64,000 nt of DNA, taken from the NCBI RefSeq assembly GCF_049801075.1, contig NZ_JBNAGG010000002.1, positions 1-64,000 on the forward strand, read 5' to 3'. Position numbers and translations under genes: made by a program. Numbering within the stretch: position 1 is the stretch's first letter; every line of letters starts with the position of its first letter. The notes beneath the pieces are model-generated. The model ran no database searches and was not told the DNA's origin. It saw nothing but the letters and a program-made list of their open reading frames with translations. The DNA comes from Maritalea sp049801075 (GTDB lineage Bacteria > Pseudomonadota > Alphaproteobacteria > Rhizobiales > Devosiaceae). This document shows positions 33,038 to 42,108 of the stretch, piece after piece.

Positions 33038-34359
33038 TGCCTTATGAGTTGATTGCCATCTTTATGTTTGCCTCGATGATGCTGATGCTGATGACCGGGC
33101 AACGCGTTTTTGGGGCGATTGGCGCGGTGGCGGCAGTTGCAGCGCTTTTCCTGTGGGGGACAGGCGGGTCAGATATTCCGTTCGCATCGGCCATGAAGCT
33201 GATGAAATGGTATCCGCTTTTGACCCTGCCCATGTTCATCTTTATGGGCTATGTTCTTTCAGAATCCAAAATTGCTGACGATCTTTACCGCATGTTCCAT
33301 GTGTGGATGGGGCCGATCAATGGCGGGCTGGCCATCGGCACCATCGGTTTGATGGTGTTGGTTTCAGCGATGAATGGCTTGTCCGTTGCCGGTATGGCAA
33401 TTGGCGCGACCATTGCGCTGCCAGAATTGTTGCGTCGCGGCTATGATAAGAAGATGGTGACGGGCGTTATTCAAGCTGGGTCGTCGCTGGGCATTTTGGT
33501 TCCGCCTTCTGTAGTGTTGGTGCTTTATGCGATGATTGCGCGGGCACCTGTTGGCCAGCTGTGGTTGGCGGGCGTGGTGCCGGGCTTGATTATGGCGGCC
33601 CTATTCATCCTCTATATCTATATTCGCTGTCGCATTCAGCCAGAGCTTGGCCCTGCGCTGAAAGAAGAAGATCGCGATGTGACCACGGCCGAAAAATATC
33701 GGCTGTTGGGCGCAGGTGTGCTGCCAATTGTTATCTTCGCGGCGATGATGGTGCCATTTATCAATGGCTGGACCAGCTTGGTCGAAAGTTCTGCTATTGG
33801 TGCGATGACTGCTTTCTTGGCGGCGGTCGTGAAACGGCGCATGACGCTAGAGGTGTTTGAAACTTCGGTACGTCAGACCTTGCTGATTTCATGCATGTTT
33901 ATGTGGATCATTTTGGCCGCTTTGGGCTTTGGCGCGGTGTTTGATGGGTTGGGCGCAGTGCGCGCTATTGAGAACCTGTTCACCGAGCAATTGGGCTTAA
34001 ATCCTTGGGTGATCCTGATCATCATGCAGCTTTCATTTTTGCTGATGGGCACCTTTTTGGATGACACGGCGATGCTGGTGATCGTGGCGCCGCTTTATGT
34101 GCCGCTGGTGGCCGCACTTGGCTTCGATCTGGTCTGGTATGGCGTTTTGTACACCATCACCACGCAGATCGCTTATATGACGCCGCCCTTTGGCTACAAC
34201 CTCTTTCTGATGCGGGCCATGGCGCCGCCAGAGATCACGCTCAAGGACATTTATGGCTCGATCTTGCCATTTGTGTTGGTGATGCTGCTGGCGCTTGGGT
34301 TGATCATGGCATTCCCGCAATTGGCACTTTGGCTGCCAGAAACAGTCTACGGAAAATAA
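33037..34359 (+). CDS. dctM: TRAP transporter large membrane subunit (DctM-type)
   Basis: This 440-residue protein has about 12 membrane helices and TRAP signatures MTGQRVFGAIGAVAA, MNGLSVAGMAIGATIALPELLRRGYDKKMVTG, IQAGSSLGILVPPSVVLVLYAMIA and MTPPFGYNLFLMRAM. It carries out sodium-driven uptake of organic anions or zwitterions delivered by the binding protein encoded next. The family spans many ligands, so no substrate is assigned. Confidence 0.93.
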   Translation: MPYELIAIFMFASMMLMLMTGQRVFGAIGAVAAVAALFLWGTGGSDIPFASAMKLMKWYPLLTLPMFIFMGYVLSESKIADDLYRMFHVWMGPINGGLAIGTIGLMVLVSAMNGLSVAGMAIGATIALPELLRRGYDKKMVTGVIQAGSSLGILVPPSVVLVLYAMIARAPVGQLWLAGVVPGLIMAALFILYIYIRCRIQPELGPALKEEDRDVTTAEKYRLLGAGVLPIVIFAAMMVPFINGWTSLVESSAIGAMTAFLAAVVKRRMTLEVFETSVRQTLLISCMFMWIILAALGFGAVFDGLGAVRAIENLFTEQLGLNPWVILIIMQLSFLLMGTFLDDTAMLVIVAPLYVPLVAALGFDLVWYGVLYTITTQIAYMTPPFGYNLFLMRAMAPPEITLKDIYGSILPFVLVMLLALGLIMAFPQLALWLPETVYGK

Positions 34360-34414
34360 TTCAATAATAAGACCCAGAAAATGGGCACTAAACGCTTCAA
34401 ACAAGGAGAAGGAA

Positions 34415-35449
34415 ATGACCAACAGACGTAAGTTTCTTGCCGGTGCCGCGATGGCACCAGCGGCTGCATTGGCCACCCCGGCCATTGCGCAAAACAAGAT
34501 CCGCTGGCGGATGCAAACATATGCTGGCCCGGCTTTGGCTGAGCATGTGATTAAACCTGCCATCGACAGCTTTAATAAAATTGCTGGCGACGAGATGGAA
34601 ATCGAATTGTTCTTCGCTGACCAGCTTGTGCCCACAGGCGAATTGTTCCGTGCCATGCAAAAAGGCACCATCGATGCCGTGCAGTCAGACGATGACTCCA
34701 TGGCTTCACCAACAGAAGTGACTGTTTTCGGCGGTTACTTCCCGTTCGCTAGCCGCTATTCTTTGGACGTGCCCGTGCTGTTCAACCAATATGGTTTGAA
34801 CGAAATCTGGGACGAAGAATATTCTAAAGTTGGCGTGAAGCACCTTTCAGCAGGCGCATGGGACCCATGTCACTTCGCCACGAAAGACCCGATCCGCAGC
34901 TTGGAAGATTTGAAAGGCAAACGCGTCTTCACCTTCCCAACAGCGGGCCGTTTCTTGAGCCAATTTGGTGTGGTGCCGGTGACATTGCCTTGGGAAGATA
35001 TTGAGGTTGCGGTGCAAACTGGTGAGTTGGATGGCGTTGCTTGGTCAGGCATCACAGAAGACTACACGGTGGGCTGGGCCGATGTGACCAACTACTTCCT
35101 CACCAACAATATTTCTGGTGCGTGGGCAGGATCATTCTTTGCCAATATGGACCGTTATCAAGAGCTTCCTGATCACCTGAAAGAGCTGCTTAAAATTACC
35201 ATGGACAGCTCTCACTATTATCGTCAATGGTGGTATTGGGGTGGCGAAGCCTCACTTCGGGTTAATGGCACGAAGATGCAACTGACCTCTATTCCGGATC
35301 AGGAATGGGATCAGGTTGAAAAGGCCGCGCTAACGTTCTGGGATGAGATTGCTGCAGAATCTGAGACCAAGGCGAAGGTGGTTGAAATCTTCAAAAAGTA
35401 CAATGCGGACATGCAAAAAGCAGGTCGTCCGTATCGCTACAACAGCTAA
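34415..35449 (+). CDS. dctP: TRAP transporter substrate-binding protein (DctP-type), Tat-exported
   Basis: This is a 344-residue binding protein. The N-terminus NRRKFLAG followed by an Ala-rich stretch ending ATPAIAQ is a twin-arginine signal, so it is probably folded before export. The mature part starts KIRWRMQTYAGPA. Family landmarks are LEDLKGKRVFTFPTAG, VQTGELDGVAWSG and the aromatic-rich SSHYYRQWWYWGG, a possible ligand-pocket wall. ACAAGGAGAAGG precedes the ATG. Confidence 0.92.
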   Translation: MTNRRKFLAGAAMAPAAALATPAIAQNKIRWRMQTYAGPALAEHVIKPAIDSFNKIAGDEMEIELFFADQLVPTGELFRAMQKGTIDAVQSDDDSMASPTEVTVFGGYFPFASRYSLDVPVLFNQYGLNEIWDEEYSKVGVKHLSAGAWDPCHFATKDPIRSLEDLKGKRVFTFPTAGRFLSQFGVVPVTLPWEDIEVAVQTGELDGVAWSGITEDYTVGWADVTNYFLTNNISGAWAGSFFANMDRYQELPDHLKELLKITMDSSHYYRQWWYWGGEASLRVNGTKMQLTSIPDQEWDQVEKAALTFWDEIAAESETKAKVVEIFKKYNADMQKAGRPYRYNS

Positions 35450-35458
35450 TACAACTGG

Positions 35459-35488
35459 TCCCGGGGTGTGCATTTTGCTGCTCCGGGA
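35459..35488 (+). terminator. Intra-operon stem-loop after dctP
   Basis: TCCCGGGG and CTCCGGGA form a stem of seven to eight pairs with one mismatch across a 14-base loop, starting 10 bases after the dctP stop. It lacks a T tract and is probably a partial attenuator or mRNA-stability element. Confidence 0.4.
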
Positions 35489-35523
35489 TATATTGCCAAT
35501 TTGAGGGATGACGGACCAGAAAT

Positions 35524-36888
35524 ATGCCGGGTAATTTATCATTTGAAAGACTGAAAGAACTGGTCAAAAACGGTGAAGTGGACACCGTTATCGCAGCGCT
35601 GCCCGACATGCAGGGGCGGTTAATGGGCAAGCGGTTTCACGCAGTTCATTTTGTTGAAAGCGCATGGGAAGAAACCCATTGCTGCAACTATCTTTTGGCA
35701 ACTGATTTAGAAATGCACACAGTGGAAGGCTATAAGGCCACGAGCTGGCAATCTGGTTATGGCGATTATGTTATGCAGCCGGATATGACCACCTTGCGCC
35801 TCGTGCCTTGGCTAGAGGGCACAGCGATGGTGTTGTGTGATGTGCTCGATCACCATACCCATGACGAAATTCCCCATTCGCCGCGGGCGGTGCTGAAAAA
35901 GCAGATCGCCCGGTTGAAAGAGTTGGGCTTTGAAGCCATGACGGCGACCGAGCTGGAGTTCTTTATTTTTGAAAAGAGCTATGATGAGGTGCGCAAATCC
36001 GGCTTTACCGAACTGGAGCCGATCAGCGGCTATAATGAAGATTATCATATCCTACAAACCACTAAAGAAGAGTCGGTGATGCGCCCCTTGCGCAACCATC
36101 TCTATGCGGCGGGTATCCCGATTGAAAACTCAAAAGGGGAAGCCGAAGCGGGGCAGGAAGAATTGAACATTCGCTATGGCGCGGCGCTGGATTGTGCCGA
36201 TGATCATACTGTCGCCAAACATGCGGCCAAGGAAATTGGCTGGCAGCAGGGGCGGGCGGTGAGCTTTTTGCCCAAATGGCATCATGACCGTGTGGGCAGC
36301 TCTTCTCACGTGCACCAGTCGCTTTGGAAAGATGGCAGCAATGCCTTTTTTGACCCGAATGCGGATTTGGGCATGTCTGAGCTGATGCGCAATTATATGG
36401 CCGGGCTGATCAAATATGCCCCGGACTACTCCTATTTTCTGGCGCCTTATATCAACAGCTATAAGCGCTTCCAAAAAGGCACTTTTGCCCCGACCAAAAC
36501 TGTGTGGTCGGTCGACAACCGCACGGCGGGTTTCCGGCTTTGTGGTGATGGCTCCAAGGCCATCCGGGTGGAATGTCGCATTGGCGGATCGGACTTGAAC
36601 CCTTATCTCGCCGTGGCGGCACAATTGGCTGCAGGCATTAAGGGCATCGAAGAGAAAATGGAGCTTGCACCGCAAACATCTGGCGATGTCTATGAGGCGC
36701 AAAAGGCTGATGAAATTCCGCAGACCTTGCGGGCGGCAATGGTGACGTTGGACAAGTCCGACATGTTGCGCGCGGCGTTTGGTGATGCGGTGGTTGACCA
36801 TTATGTGCGTGCCGCAGAATGGGAACAGGAAGAATTTGATCGGGTGGTGACGGATTATGAAATCGCCCGTGGGTTTGAAAGAGCGTAA
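35524..36888 (+). CDS. Glutamine synthetase-like gamma-glutamyl ligase
   Basis: This 454-residue enzyme is in the type I GS superfamily, in the PuuA/GlnT-like branch. Landmarks are ATELEFFIF (metal glutamates), NSKGEAEAGQEELNI, SFLPKWHHDRVGSSSHVHQSLW (ATP and substrate loops), PTKTVWSVDNRTAGFRLCG and RVECRIGGSDLNPYLA. GS-like ligases in catabolic operons attach glutamate to amines such as putrescine, isopropylamine or ethanolamine. Position with an amidohydrolase, an alcohol dehydrogenase and an aldehyde dehydrogenase supports a similar role. True glutamine synthesis is unlikely from context. Confidence 0.88.
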   Translation: MPGNLSFERLKELVKNGEVDTVIAALPDMQGRLMGKRFHAVHFVESAWEETHCCNYLLATDLEMHTVEGYKATSWQSGYGDYVMQPDMTTLRLVPWLEGTAMVLCDVLDHHTHDEIPHSPRAVLKKQIARLKELGFEAMTATELEFFIFEKSYDEVRKSGFTELEPISGYNEDYHILQTTKEESVMRPLRNHLYAAGIPIENSKGEAEAGQEELNIRYGAALDCADDHTVAKHAAKEIGWQQGRAVSFLPKWHHDRVGSSSHVHQSLWKDGSNAFFDPNADLGMSELMRNYMAGLIKYAPDYSYFLAPYINSYKRFQKGTFAPTKTVWSVDNRTAGFRLCGDGSKAIRVECRIGGSDLNPYLAVAAQLAAGIKGIEEKMELAPQTSGDVYEAQKADEIPQTLRAAMVTLDKSDMLRAAFGDAVVDHYVRAAEWEQEEFDRVVTDYEIARGFERA

Positions 36889-36891
36889 TAA

Positions 36892-38274
36892 ATGACCAAT
36901 AAAGTGACATGTATCTCGCCGATTGACGGGTCGGTTTATGCCGAACGTCCTGTGTTGAGCGAAACTGATGCGAAGGCGGCTGTGGCCAAGGCGGCGGAGG
37001 CGCAAAAGGCCTGGGCCAAGCGCCCATTGGACGAGCGCATTGCACTGGTGCGCGCGGGCATCGCCAAAGTGGGCGAGATGAATGACCAGATCGTAGAAGA
37101 ACTGGCGTGGCAAATGGGCCGCCCGGTGCGCTTTGGCGGTGAGTTTGGCGGCTTTGAAGAGCGTGGCCTGCATATGGCCAATATCGCCGAAAAGGCGTTG
37201 GCCCCGATTGAGATTGAAGAGAGTAGTCAGTTCTCGCGCTATATTGAGCGCATCCCGCACGGGGTCGTGCTGGTCGTGGCGCCGTGGAACTATCCATATA
37301 TGACAGCCATTAACTCGGTGGCGCCTGCTTTGATCGCAGGCAACAGCGTGATGCTGAAACATGCCTCGCAAACTTTGCTGGTGGGCGAGCGTTTGGCAGA
37401 AGCTTTCCATGCGGCTGGCGTGCCGGAAGAGGTGTTCCAGAATATGTTTTTGGATCATGACACGACGTCTGCTCTGATCGCGGCAGGTTCCTTCGGCTTT
37501 GTGAATTTCACAGGTTCCGTTGGCGGTGGCCAAGCGATGGAAAAAGCGGCGGCAGGCACGTTCACGGGCGTGGGCACTGAATTGGGCGGTAAAGATCCTG
37601 GCTATGTAATGGAAGATGCAGACGTTGACGCGGCCGTTGCCACATTGATCGATGGCGCCATGTTCAATTCTGGCCAGTGCTGTTGCGGCATTGAGCGGAT
37701 TTATGTGGCGGAGAGCCTTTTCGATGAATTTGTCGAAAAGTCTGTGAAGCTGGTGTCGAGCTACAAGTTGGGCAACCCGCTCGACAGCGCGACGACCATT
37801 GGACCGATGGCGCATAAGCGCTTTGCCGAAGAAGTGCGGGCGCAAACCAACGAAGCCATTGCGGCAGGGGCCAAGCCGTTGATTGATCCGGCACTGTTCC
37901 CGGAAGATGATGGCGGTGCTTATCTGATGCCGCAAATTCTGGTGAATGTGGATCATTCCATGCGGGTGATGCGCGACGAGAGCTTTGGGCCGGTTGTGGG
38001 CATCATGAAGGTCAAGGATGATGCGGAAGCCATCAAGCTGATGAATGACAGCGAGTTTGGCCTGACCGCAGCGCTTTGGACCAAAGATATTGAGCGGGCC
38101 AAACGCATTGGCGACCAGATTGAAACCGGCACCGTGTTTATGAACCGGGCCGATTATCTGGACCCGGCCTTGTGCTGGACCGGCTGCAAAAACACCGGAC
38201 GCGGCGGTGGCCTTTCCGAGATCGGCTATCACAATCTGACCCGTCCGAAATCCTATCATTTGAAGAAAGCCTAG
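36892..38274 (+). CDS. NAD(P)-dependent aldehyde dehydrogenase
   Basis: This 460-residue ALDH-superfamily enzyme keeps the cofactor and catalytic segments VVAPWNYPYMTAINSVAPALIAGN, FTGSVGGGQ, ELGGKDPGYV (general-base Glu) and NSGQCCCGIERIYV (nucleophilic Cys), and ESFGPVVGI near the end. It would oxidise the aldehyde made by the adjoining alcohol dehydrogenase. It is slightly short against the usual 480-500. It starts 3 bases after the ligase stop and ends 3 bases before the next start. Confidence 0.95.
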   Translation: MTNKVTCISPIDGSVYAERPVLSETDAKAAVAKAAEAQKAWAKRPLDERIALVRAGIAKVGEMNDQIVEELAWQMGRPVRFGGEFGGFEERGLHMANIAEKALAPIEIEESSQFSRYIERIPHGVVLVVAPWNYPYMTAINSVAPALIAGNSVMLKHASQTLLVGERLAEAFHAAGVPEEVFQNMFLDHDTTSALIAAGSFGFVNFTGSVGGGQAMEKAAAGTFTGVGTELGGKDPGYVMEDADVDAAVATLIDGAMFNSGQCCCGIERIYVAESLFDEFVEKSVKLVSSYKLGNPLDSATTIGPMAHKRFAEEVRAQTNEAIAAGAKPLIDPALFPEDDGGAYLMPQILVNVDHSMRVMRDESFGPVVGIMKVKDDAEAIKLMNDSEFGLTAALWTKDIERAKRIGDQIETGTVFMNRADYLDPALCWTGCKNTGRGGGLSEIGYHNLTRPKSYHLKKA

Positions 38275-38277
38275 AGT

Positions 38278-39423
38278 ATGAATTTAGTTGGCAATTGGAA
38301 TTATCCAACACCGATCCGGTTCGGGGCCGGGCGTATTGTTGAAATCGCGGATGCTTGTGCAGCGGCAGGCATTAAAAAGCCTTTGCTGGTGAGCGATAAG
38401 GGCTTGGCCAATCTGGAGATCACCACCAAAACACTCGACCTGCTGGACAAGGCTGGGCTTGGCCGCGCCATGTTTTCCGAAGTTGATCCCAACCCGAACG
38501 AGATGAATCTTGAGGCAGGCCTGACGCAATATCGCGAAGGTGGCCATGATGGGGTGATCGCCTTTGGTGGCGGCTCAGCGCTGGATTTGGGCAAAGTAAT
38601 TGCCTTTATGGCGGGTCAAACGCGCCCGATTTGGGACTTTGAGGATATTGGCGACTGGTGGACCCGCGCCGATGCGGATGCGATCGCGCCGATTGTGGCG
38701 GTGCCAACAACAGCGGGTACCGGCTCTGAAGTGGGCCGTGCTTCCGTGATCACCAATTCGGTGACCCATGAGAAGAAGATCATCTTCCATCCGAAAATTC
38801 TGCCTGCGATGGTGATTTGTGACCCGGAATTGAGCGTCGGTATGCCGCCCTTTATCACGGCGGGCACGGGCATGGATGCGTTTGCACACTGTCTTGAGGC
38901 GTTCTGCTCGCCGCATTATCACCCGATGAGCCAAGGCATAGCGCTTGAAGGGCTGCGGTTGGTGAAAGAGAATTTGCCAAAGGCCTATAAGGACGGGGCT
39001 GACATTGAAGCGCGCGCGCACATGATGTCCGCTGCGGCGATGGGGTCAACGGCGTTTCAAAAGGGCTTGGGCGCTATTCATGCGCTGTCGCACCCGATTG
39101 GTGCGGTGCACAACACCCACCATGGCACCACCAATGCGGTGGTGATGCAGCCTGTGCTGCAATTTAATCGCCCGGCGGTGGAAGAACGGTTGGCTATGGC
39201 CGCGAGTTATCTGGGCATATCAGGCGGGTTTGATGGGTTTTACGCCTATGTTGGCGACCTGAATGCCGAATTGGGTATCCCGAAAAATCTCACTGAATTG
39301 GGTGTTGAAAATCCTGATTTGGACAAGCTGACCATGTCGGCATTGCAAGACCCGAGCACGGGCGGCAACCCAATTGAGATGACTTATGAGAATACGCTGG
39401 ATTTGTTGAAATCTTGCTTCTGA
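38278..39423 (+). CDS. Iron-containing (group III) alcohol dehydrogenase
   Basis: This 381-residue enzyme has the nucleotide-binding motif AFGGGSALDLGK, PTTAGTGSEVGRASVI, and metal-binding AGTGMDAFAHCLEAF with KGLGAIHALSHPIGAVHNTHHG. Such enzymes oxidise primary alcohols to aldehydes with NAD(P)+ using iron or zinc. An ADH-ALDH pair after a gamma-glutamyl ligase suggests that the amine substrate carries a hydroxyl group. It is the last gene of the operon and is followed by a clear terminator. Confidence 0.93.
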   Translation: MNLVGNWNYPTPIRFGAGRIVEIADACAAAGIKKPLLVSDKGLANLEITTKTLDLLDKAGLGRAMFSEVDPNPNEMNLEAGLTQYREGGHDGVIAFGGGSALDLGKVIAFMAGQTRPIWDFEDIGDWWTRADADAIAPIVAVPTTAGTGSEVGRASVITNSVTHEKKIIFHPKILPAMVICDPELSVGMPPFITAGTGMDAFAHCLEAFCSPHYHPMSQGIALEGLRLVKENLPKAYKDGADIEARAHMMSAAAMGSTAFQKGLGAIHALSHPIGAVHNTHHGTTNAVVMQPVLQFNRPAVEERLAMAASYLGISGGFDGFYAYVGDLNAELGIPKNLTELGVENPDLDKLTMSALQDPSTGGNPIEMTYENTLDLLKSCF

Positions 39424-39453
39424 CCCTCAGTCGTTCCCTGTAGACGACGACTT

Positions 39454-39483
39454 GGCCGGCCGCTTTGCGGTCGGCCGTTTTTT
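39454..39483 (+). terminator. Rho-independent terminator after the catabolic operon
   Basis: GGCCGGCCGC and GCGGTCGGCC form a 10-base stem (one G-T pair) around the loop TTT, followed by G and at least six T. It lies 30 bases after the alcohol dehydrogenase stop. Confidence 0.9.
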
Positions 39484-39519
39484 GTGATTTTTGGCAAATT
39501 CTCCAGCACGTGGCATCAT

Positions 39520-39539
39520 TCCTCCGTTTTTAGGGAGGA
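39520..39539 (+). promoter_or_regulatory. Hairpin that could hide the ribosome binding site of the unknown gene
   Basis: TCCTCC (39520-39525) is complementary to GGAGGA (39534-39539), which contains the Shine-Dalgarno sequence of the gene starting at 39544. The loop is eight bases and T-rich. A short stem like this could lower translation unless opened. Confidence 0.35.
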
Positions 39540-39543
39540 TAAA

Positions 39544-40338
39544 ATGCAAAAATCATACTCGGAACGGCAGGTTGATCATCTGTTAGCACTCATCAATGAT
39601 GTGGATAGCGCACATGATTTAGTTTGCCAGCTTGGCTTGCAGGAAAAGAAAAATGCAATGGCGACAGCTGAGAAGCTTCTTGCCGCGCGCGAAGAAGATG
39701 GTGCGATTTGGTCGATGACGCAAATTGAAGAGGTGCGCGCCGCGCATCCTAAATTCTTCAGCGTTGCATTTGACGAAGCGCGTCATCCATTCTTTATGAA
39801 TGTTTCGTCGACGATTTCAGTTGTGCGGGGAATGCCATCAGCGATCACATTTGGTGTTTTCTTTGAAATCAAATGGGCGAAATGGCCCAAAAAATGGGGC
39901 GATGTGCGCTCGCATTTCGCATTAGAAGTGTTTTTCAAACAACGGGAATTGCAAGATCGGTTAGATCGGGCGGAGCGTGAAATTAAAAACGCGGAATCGC
40001 ATTTAAAAGACGCGAAGAAAAATCATCCAAACGATCCGGACCATCGAGATGTCACTGATGCGAGATATGCCGTTGGCGCAGCGAAAGAACGCAAGAAAGC
40101 AATTGAACGAGAAGTTGATCAGTTGAATGGAGCTATGGCGAAAAGTGATCACGTCAAAGCATGGAAAATCGTGAAAGCAAACATCAAGGCCAAGCTGAGA
40201 AAATTACGCCGCGAACTGAAAGGCGTAACTGGCGATACTGATAAAGACAAAGCGAAACGTGCTGAACTCAACAAGGCTATCGCTGGGCATGAAGCGGAAA
40301 TTGCGAATGCTGAAGAGGACGTCGAAAAGATCAAATAG
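39544..40338 (+). CDS. Uncharacterised protein with C-terminal coiled coil
   Basis: I do not recognise this 264-residue protein. The N-terminal half (1-135) is globular and has no signal peptide; it includes IWSMTQIEEVRAAHPKFFSVAF and a Trp/Lys-rich IKWAKWPKKWGDV. From about 140 to the end it is highly charged (Glu/Lys/Arg/Ala) with heptad-like spacing, consistent with a long coiled coil. The ATG follows AGGGAGGATAAA. It is a single-gene unit between two terminators, convergent with the polyamine-type operon. Function, ligand and localisation cannot be inferred. Confidence 0.75.
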   Translation: MQKSYSERQVDHLLALINDVDSAHDLVCQLGLQEKKNAMATAEKLLAAREEDGAIWSMTQIEEVRAAHPKFFSVAFDEARHPFFMNVSSTISVVRGMPSAITFGVFFEIKWAKWPKKWGDVRSHFALEVFFKQRELQDRLDRAEREIKNAESHLKDAKKNHPNDPDHRDVTDARYAVGAAKERKKAIEREVDQLNGAMAKSDHVKAWKIVKANIKAKLRKLRRELKGVTGDTDKDKAKRAELNKAIAGHEAEIANAEEDVEKIK

Positions 40339-40341
40339 AAT

Positions 40342-40371
40342 AAAAAGGCTGGCCGAGGGGCCAGCCTTTTT
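40342..40371. terminator. Bidirectional terminator
   Basis: AAAAAGGCTGGCC pairs with GGCCAGCCTTTTT around the loop GAGG. The A run on one side and T run on the other serve both the unknown gene (plus strand) and the ABC importer operon (minus strand). Confidence 0.93.
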
Positions 40372-40379
40372 ATGTCTGT

Positions 40380-41240
40380 TTAGTTTGACTTTTCGCGCCC
40401 TTGAAAAAGCAGGCTCGCGAGGCCGAGCAGCGCCGAGACAACGATCAATAGCAGCGAAACCGCGTTGAGTACTGGGGTTGAACCCAGCTTGAGGCGGTCA
40501 AACATGTTGATGGTGAGTGGCGCGTCTGAGCCGACCAGCATTAAGGTGGTGTTGAAGTTTTCAAAGCTCATCAGAATGGCCACGACCGCTGCGCCCGCGA
40601 TGGCAGGGAACAAGAAGGGCAGTGTGATCTGACGGATCGCACCCATGCGCGTTGCGCCTAGATTGAGTGCTGCTTCTTCTAATGAACGGTCGAACTTTTC
40701 CAGCCGTGCCGAAATCACCAGCGTGGCAAAAGTTGCGATGAAGCTGAACTGGCCGAGGATCACGAGCGGCAAGCCCGGACGCAATCCGTCGAACCATAAG
40801 CCTGTGGCGTTTTCCAAATTGTTGGCTACGGCGTTGGAGAACACCAAAATCGAAATGCCCAATATGATGCCCGGAATGATCAGGGGCAGCAGCATCAAGA
40901 TATAGAAGAATTCTTTGAACTTGAAATCGTGCCGCACAAACAAAAAGGCGTTCGTGGTGCCTACAACAATAGAGAGTAGGGAGACCCAGAATGCCACAAA
41001 CATTGAGGTGCCGATGGAGCGCAAAATTGAGCGATCGTTGAATACGCCGATATAGGGCGCCTCATCACCAAAGAACCAGTCCCAAGTGAACCCTTCCCAG
41101 GGGAGAGAAGGGAAAACGCTATCATTGAAGGCCATCAAGCATACCACGGTTAGGGGCAGGGCAAGATAGACGAAAAACAGCGTTACATAGGCGCGGTAGG
41201 TCCATTTAAAGGTGTTGGATTGGGGAAGTGTTCTGATCAT
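40380..41240 (-). CDS. potC: Polyamine-type ABC importer permease (PotC-like)
   Basis: This 286-residue permease has six membrane helices and the EAA loop SLEEAALNLGATRMGAIRQITLPFLFPAI. It is the last gene of a four-gene importer operon and starts one base after the stop of the PotB-like gene. Family assignment is by sequence pattern and operon order; putrescine, spermidine or a related cation is the likely cargo, but betaine-like ligands occur too. Confidence 0.9.
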   Translation of the reverse strand: MIRTLPQSNTFKWTYRAYVTLFFVYLALPLTVVCLMAFNDSVFPSLPWEGFTWDWFFGDEAPYIGVFNDRSILRSIGTSMFVAFWVSLLSIVVGTTNAFLFVRHDFKFKEFFYILMLLPLIIPGIILGISILVFSNAVANNLENATGLWFDGLRPGLPLVILGQFSFIATFATLVISARLEKFDRSLEEAALNLGATRMGAIRQITLPFLFPAIAGAAVVAILMSFENFNTTLMLVGSDAPLTINMFDRLKLGSTPVLNAVSLLLIVVSALLGLASLLFQGREKSN

Positions 41241-41241
41241 T

Positions 41242-42105
41242 TTACCGCCCCACAGTGTTGGTGAGAGATTGGCCAGAAAGTTTTAGGCCCGCCCACACGA
41301 TGGTTGATGATAGGATCAAGAGCAAGAAGCCAAAGGCGGAGCCCAATTCCCAGTTAAACCGCGTGATAAACTGATCATAAATCAGACCTGTGAACCACAA
41401 ACTATCTTTGCCGCCTAGAAGGATTGGGGTGAGATAGTTGCCGAGCGAGAGCATAAACACCACGATACAACCGGACACAATGCCGGGCATGGCGTGGGGG
41501 ATAATGATCTCGCGCAACACGGTGATGCCGTTGCCGCCTAGATCATATCCGGCTTCGATCAAGCTGTCGTCCAAGCTGTCCAACGTGGTGACCAGTGGCA
41601 CCACCATGAACAGCATTGAAGTGTAGACCAAGCCGATCATGATTGCGGCGTCATTATACAAAAACTCAATCGGCTCGGAAACAATGCCGAAATATTGCAG
41701 AGCAGAGGAAAAGACGCCTGTTTCACGCAGCAAGATCATCCAGCCAAAAGTGCGCACCAGCTCGCTGACCCAGAACGGAATCAAGCACATCAGAAACAAG
41801 GTGGTTTTGGTGCGGCCGCGGGTGAGTTTGGCGATGTAATAGGCAACGGGAAAGCCGATGAGTAGCGTCAGCAATGTTGCTGAAATGGACATGAAGGCTG
41901 TGCGGGCGAAGGTGTTCCAATAGAGCGGCTCGGTGAAAAACACCATATAGTTGCCAAGTCCGGTCACATATTCGCGTACGCCAGTTTTGACGCTGATGGA
42001 AACGAGGAACATGAATATGTGCGGAATGATGATCAGCAGGGCCAACCACAGCACAAAGGGGGTGAACAGCAGCAACAGGCTAAGACGAGATTGGGCGCTG
42101 TTCAT
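41242..42105 (-). CDS. potB: Polyamine-type ABC importer permease (PotB-like)
   Basis: This 287-residue permease has six membrane helices and the cytoplasmic loop DSLIEAGYDLGGNGITVLREIIIPHAMPGI. It pairs with the following PotC-like subunit. Order in the operon is binding protein, ATPase, PotB, PotC. It starts 3 bases after the ATPase stop. Confidence 0.9.
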   Translation of the reverse strand: MNSAQSRLSLLLLFTPFVLWLALLIIIPHIFMFLVSISVKTGVREYVTGLGNYMVFFTEPLYWNTFARTAFMSISATLLTLLIGFPVAYYIAKLTRGRTKTTLFLMCLIPFWVSELVRTFGWMILLRETGVFSSALQYFGIVSEPIEFLYNDAAIMIGLVYTSMLFMVVPLVTTLDSLDDSLIEAGYDLGGNGITVLREIIIPHAMPGIVSGCIVVFMLSLGNYLTPILLGGKDSLWFTGLIYDQFITRFNWELGSAFGFLLLILSSTIVWAGLKLSGQSLTNTVGR

Positions 42106-42108
42106 CGC

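Noticed and set aside
35524..36888. Calling the GS-like gene glnA
   Set aside because: It lies in a catabolic operon with a TRAP importer and dehydrogenases, and no nitrogen-regulatory genes are near. Sequence features fit the gamma-glutamyl-amine ligase branch better.
36130..38259. A 709-codon open frame on the minus strand opposite the ligase and aldehyde dehydrogenase genes
   Set aside because: Its His/Arg-rich translation is typical of an antisense shadow of codon-biased genes, and both plus-strand genes carry full family motifs.
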